A stretch of 56,720 nt of DNA from contig NZ_BBKT01000034.1 of NCBI RefSeq assembly GCF_000747665.1, forward strand, positions 1-56,720, in the 5' to 3' direction. A model generated the notes under the pieces. That model saw only the letters and a program-made list of their open reading frames with translations, had not been told where the DNA came from and made no database searches. The DNA is from Thermoanaerobacterium saccharolyticum (GTDB taxonomy: Bacteria; Bacillota; Thermoanaerobacteria; Thermoanaerobacterales; Thermoanaerobacteraceae). Below, in pieces: positions 54,311 to 56,720 of this stretch (position 1 is the first letter of the stretch; each line of letters starts with the position of its first letter). The translations under genes were made by a program, and so were the position numbers.

Positions 54311-56026
54311 GTGATGAGTGTGGATAAGAAAACTGTTATCAATATACTTAATGAAATAGGGCTTTTATTAGAGCTAAAAGGTGAAAGTCCTTTTAAGTCG
54401 AGAGCGTATTATAATGCTGCTCGTACAATGGAAGTCCTCGATGACGATATAGAAAAATTAATAAAAGAAGATAGATTAAAAGATGTAAAGGGTATAGGTG
54501 ATGCATTAAATAAAAAGCTTATTGAGCTTATTACTACAGGTAAACTTGAATACTATGATAATCTTAAAGCATCGATACCTGAAGGCCTCATTGAGATGTT
54601 AAAAATACCAGGTCTTGGACCTAAAAAGATAAAAACATTATATGAGAAATTAGATATAAAGACGGTTGGCGAGCTGGAATATGCCTGTGTTGAAAATAGA
54701 CTTGTTGAATTGCCCGGATTTGGCGAAAAGACACAGAAAAAAATCCTTGAAGGCATACAATTTATAAAACAGTTTAGTGGCAAGCATCTATTTATGGATG
54801 CATATTTAGAGGCTACATCATTAAAACAATACCTTATTGACAGTGGATTGATAATAAGATGCGAGATTGCTGGAAGCTTAAGGCGAAAAAAAGAGATAGT
54901 TAAAGATATAGATATTCTTGCTACTACGGAAAGTCCTGAAAAGCTAGTGGACGTATTTACAAAATATGAAGGTATAAGAGATATTGTTGCTAAGGGTGAA
55001 ACCAAGACTAGCATAACATTGAAATCTGGTATAAATGTAGACTTAAGGGTTGTCAAAGATGAAGAGTATCCATATGCATTGCACCATTTTACAGGCAGCA
55101 AAGAGCACAATACAGCTATGAGGCATAGGGCAAGGCAAATGGGAATAAAGATGAATGAATATGGTCTATTTAAAGATGATTTGCTTGTTAAATGTCGTGA
55201 TGAAGAAGAGATATTTTATAATCTCAATTTATCGTATATTCCTCCAGAACTTCGCGAAAATATGGGTGAAATTGAAGCAGCAGAAAAAGGGTTACTTCCA
55301 GTATTAATAGAGGAAAAAGACATCAAAGGGGTTTTTCATGTACATACGATATACAGCGATGGTGCAAATACAATTTCTGAGATGGTTAATGCGGCAAGAG
55401 ATCGCGGTTATAAAATTATTGGCATTACAGATCACAGTAAATCTGCATTTTATGCAAATGGACTTAAAGAAGAAGATGTTTTAAGGCAATTGGATGAAAT
55501 AGATGAATTGAATAGCAAATATAGTGATATAAAGATATTGAAAGGCATAGAATCTGATATATTAAAAGACGGTTCACTTGATTATGACGAAGATATATTG
55601 AGAAGATTTGACTTTGTCATTGCATCTGTCCATTCTAACTTTAAAATGAGCAAAGACGACATGACAGAGAGAATAATAAAAGCTATAAAAAATAAATACA
55701 CAAAAATCATTGGACATCTAACAGGTAGACTTCTTCTTTCAAGAGATGGTTATGACATTGATATGTATAAAGTTATAGATAGTGCTGCTGAATATGGCAA
55801 AGTAATTGAAATAAATTCGAGCCCTTATAGACTGGACATTGATTGGAGATACATAAAATATGCAAAAGAAAAAGGTGTAAAATTTGCAATCTGTCCAGAT
55901 GCACATAGGATAGAAGGGCTCGATGACATAAAATATGGCATTGGCATCGCTCGTAAAGGTTGGCTTGAAGCGAAAGATGTGATAAATACGTATGATTTTG
56001 ATGAATTAAATAAGATTTTGAGATAA
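54311..56026 (+). CDS. polX: Family X DNA polymerase with PHP domain
   Basis: A 571-residue bacterial PolX. It has an N-terminal 8-kDa domain with helix-hairpin-helix motifs (KGIGDALNKKL, PGLGPKKIKTL, PGFGEKTQKKI), a polymerase palm with GSLRRKKEIVKDIDILAT, and a C-terminal PHP phosphoesterase from about residue 338 (HVHTIYSDGANT, DHSKSAFYANG, CPDAHR). Bacterial PolX fills gaps in base excision repair and its PHP domain has exonuclease and AP-endonuclease activity. The start is GTG 54311 or ATG 54314. It has its own leader after the MFS gene. Confidence 0.93.
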   Translation: MMSVDKKTVINILNEIGLLLELKGESPFKSRAYYNAARTMEVLDDDIEKLIKEDRLKDVKGIGDALNKKLIELITTGKLEYYDNLKASIPEGLIEMLKIPGLGPKKIKTLYEKLDIKTVGELEYACVENRLVELPGFGEKTQKKILEGIQFIKQFSGKHLFMDAYLEATSLKQYLIDSGLIIRCEIAGSLRRKKEIVKDIDILATTESPEKLVDVFTKYEGIRDIVAKGETKTSITLKSGINVDLRVVKDEEYPYALHHFTGSKEHNTAMRHRARQMGIKMNEYGLFKDDLLVKCRDEEEIFYNLNLSYIPPELRENMGEIEAAEKGLLPVLIEEKDIKGVFHVHTIYSDGANTISEMVNAARDRGYKIIGITDHSKSAFYANGLKEEDVLRQLDEIDELNSKYSDIKILKGIESDILKDGSLDYDEDILRRFDFVIASVHSNFKMSKDDMTERIIKAIKNKYTKIIGHLTGRLLLSRDGYDIDMYKVIDSAAEYGKVIEINSSPYRLDIDWRYIKYAKEKGVKFAICPDAHRIEGLDDIKYGIGIARKGWLEAKDVINTYDFDELNKILR

Positions 56027-56042
56027 AATCCAAGAAAACCTA

Positions 56043-56071
56043 TTGACATTAATGATTTAAAGTGCTAATAT
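56043..56071 (+). promoter_or_regulatory. Promoter of the orphan SAM riboswitch
   Basis: A consensus TTGACA (56043-56048), a 17-base spacer and TAATAT (56066-56071), about 20 bases before the aptamer. One of the best promoters in the window, yet no gene follows. Confidence 0.82.
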
Positions 56072-56092
56072 AAATAAAAAATAAATATGAAA

Positions 56093-56197
56093 CCTCTTAT
56101 CAAGAGTGGTGGAGGGACTGGCCCGATGAAACCCGGCAACCGGCATATATTTTGCGTCTGGTGCCAAATCCTGCAGGGAAACCTGAGAGATGAGAGG
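56093..56197 (+). ncRNA. SAM-I (S-box) riboswitch without a downstream gene
   Basis: CCTCTTATCAAGAGTGGTGG, GACTGGCCC, GATGAAACCCGGCAACCGG, GGTGCCAAATCCTGCAGGG and GATGAGAGG are the S-box conserved blocks in order (shown as separate pieces). P1 closes CCTCTTATC with GATGAGAGG. It is very similar to the metA copy on the other strand. The expected methionine or SAM gene is absent because IS sequence follows. Confidence 0.95.
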
Positions 56198-56211
56198 AGC
56201 GGCGTAAATTT

Positions 56212-56241
56212 AGCCCTCTTCTACATCGAAGAGGGCTTTTA
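56212..56241 (+). terminator. Expression-platform terminator of the orphan SAM riboswitch
   Basis: AGCCCTCTT (56212-56220) pairs with AAGAGGGCT (56229-56237), followed by TTTAATATTTT. The left arm can also pair with GAGAGG of the aptamer to make the antiterminator. Confidence 0.88.
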
Positions 56242-56442
56242 ATATTTTAAAAATAGATATGAGCATAATTAAAAAATCGATCAAAAATAAGAACCAGAAT
56301 AGGTAGGTAATGTAAATGATAAAGGCTAAAAAATATACTTGAACATTTAAAACTAAATAAAAGAAAAAAAAAGAGCTGAAAAAGGGCATAAAAATCCTGT
56401 AGATAATTGATGGCAAAAATTGAGAACTAAAACATATAAAAA
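56242..56442. other. AT-rich stretch between the riboswitch terminator and the transposase fragment
   Basis: About 200 bases with no supported gene. It must contain the boundary of the IS, but I could not find terminal inverted repeats because the other end of this element lies outside the window. A low-complexity hydrophobic minus-strand reading frame here starts with TTG and has no ribosome binding site. Confidence 0.5.
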
Positions 56443-56720
56443 TTAAGCTAAACGCTTTAAACCATCAAGAGATTTAATTTTATCGATATTACCTGATTTA
56501 TATGCAACAATAGCAAGTGTCAATAAAGTAATATGGCCAAAAGTATTTAAATTACTTACAGAATCAATGTTTCTAACGTATGCCCTTTCAAAATCTAAAG
56601 CTTTAAAGCGGGAATTATATCTTTCTGATTCTGTCCTTAATTTATATTTGGATTTGAAATATATAGAATTTCTATCAATTGAAGACCTGTAATCAGTAGA
56701 TATAGAAGTATATTTAATGC
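56443..56720 (-). mobile_element. IS4-family transposase, C-terminal fragment (cut by window edge)
   Basis: Reading leftward from the right edge, 91 codons stay open to a TAA at 56443-56445. The peptide contains YKLRTESERYNSRFK, an exact fit to the IS4 signature Y-x2-R-x3-E-x6-K, where the Glu is the last residue of the DDE catalytic triad. It continues FERAYVRNIDSVSN to the end SLDGLKRLA. It is in the same orientation as the N-terminal fragment at 1-216, so both edges may be copies of one IS. It lies directly behind the orphan SAM riboswitch. Confidence 0.82.

Noticed and set aside
56210-56416. 68-codon hydrophobic minus-strand frame near the right IS
   Set aside because: It starts with TTG without a ribosome binding site, runs through the riboswitch terminator, and its hydrophobicity comes from A-rich DNA read in reverse.

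Overview
The window is AT-rich DNA from an anaerobic, saccharolytic, low-GC Gram-positive bacterium. The gene set (complete L-arabinan and L-arabinose utilisation, a Leloir galactose operon, GntR/LacI-type AraR, AraM, fluoride, c-di-AMP and SAM riboswitches, Ku plus stand-alone ligase, PolX) and the AGGAGG-type ribosome binding sites fit the Clostridia, most likely Thermoanaerobacterium or a close relative. That name is inference; there is no rRNA or tRNA gene here to fix it.

Layout. 1-216 and 56443-56720 are two truncated minus-strand IS4-like transposase fragments at the window edges. 411-15247 is the arabinan/arabinose region: two ABC sugar permeases, GH51, GH127 and GH43 enzymes, then araA-araB-araD, an L-fucose isomerase-like gene, and araR-araM. 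An AraR-type operator lies just downstream of the araA promoter. 15275-21351 holds a Ca2+-type P-ATPase (minus) divergent from a small cluster (plus) with a degenerate P1B ATPase and three small proteins, resembling ferrosome (fez) clusters. 21398-22115 is a HepT/MntA toxin-antitoxin pair flanked by two copies of one 37-38 bp terminator. 22395-27337 is galT-galK-galE-ROK regulator. 27425-33031 carries a YesL-like protein, a ferritin-like protein fused to the small-protein domain of the fez-like cluster, an orphan solute-binding protein, a deacetylase pair, ApbE and a NusG-II protein. 33057-36522 (minus) is a class B PBP, DNA ligase and Ku. 36683-41702 has a c-di-AMP riboswitch with an NlpC/P60 hydrolase, a sigma factor, a thioesterase, an isochorismatase-like hydrolase and an acyltransferase-SGNH protein. 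41739-44322 (minus) is an amino-acid permease and metA under a SAM riboswitch. 44513-47073 carries an FAD oxidoreductase, a copper-chaperone-like protein and cysK.

47130-54190 is the most unusual part. Two fluoride (crcB-motif) riboswitches with overlapping intrinsic terminators each open an operon. The first drives two tandem MutS-like ATPases and a dynamin-like GTPase. The second drives a small helical protein, a zinc-ribbon/HEAT protein and an MFS transporter. No CrcB/Fluc or CLC-F channel is present in the window, so this looks like a fluoride regulon of poorly understood function. PolX follows, then a SAM riboswitch with its own promoter and terminator but no gene, because an IS lies downstream.

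A second window-wide signal is that six genes (araB, the Ca2+-type ATPase twice, apbE, the PBP, the acyltransferase and metA) are broken at A/T homopolymers of 8-9, and every break is repaired by removing exactly one base. This points to homopolymer over-calling in a draft assembly. Transcriptional slippage or real slippage mutations are the alternatives.
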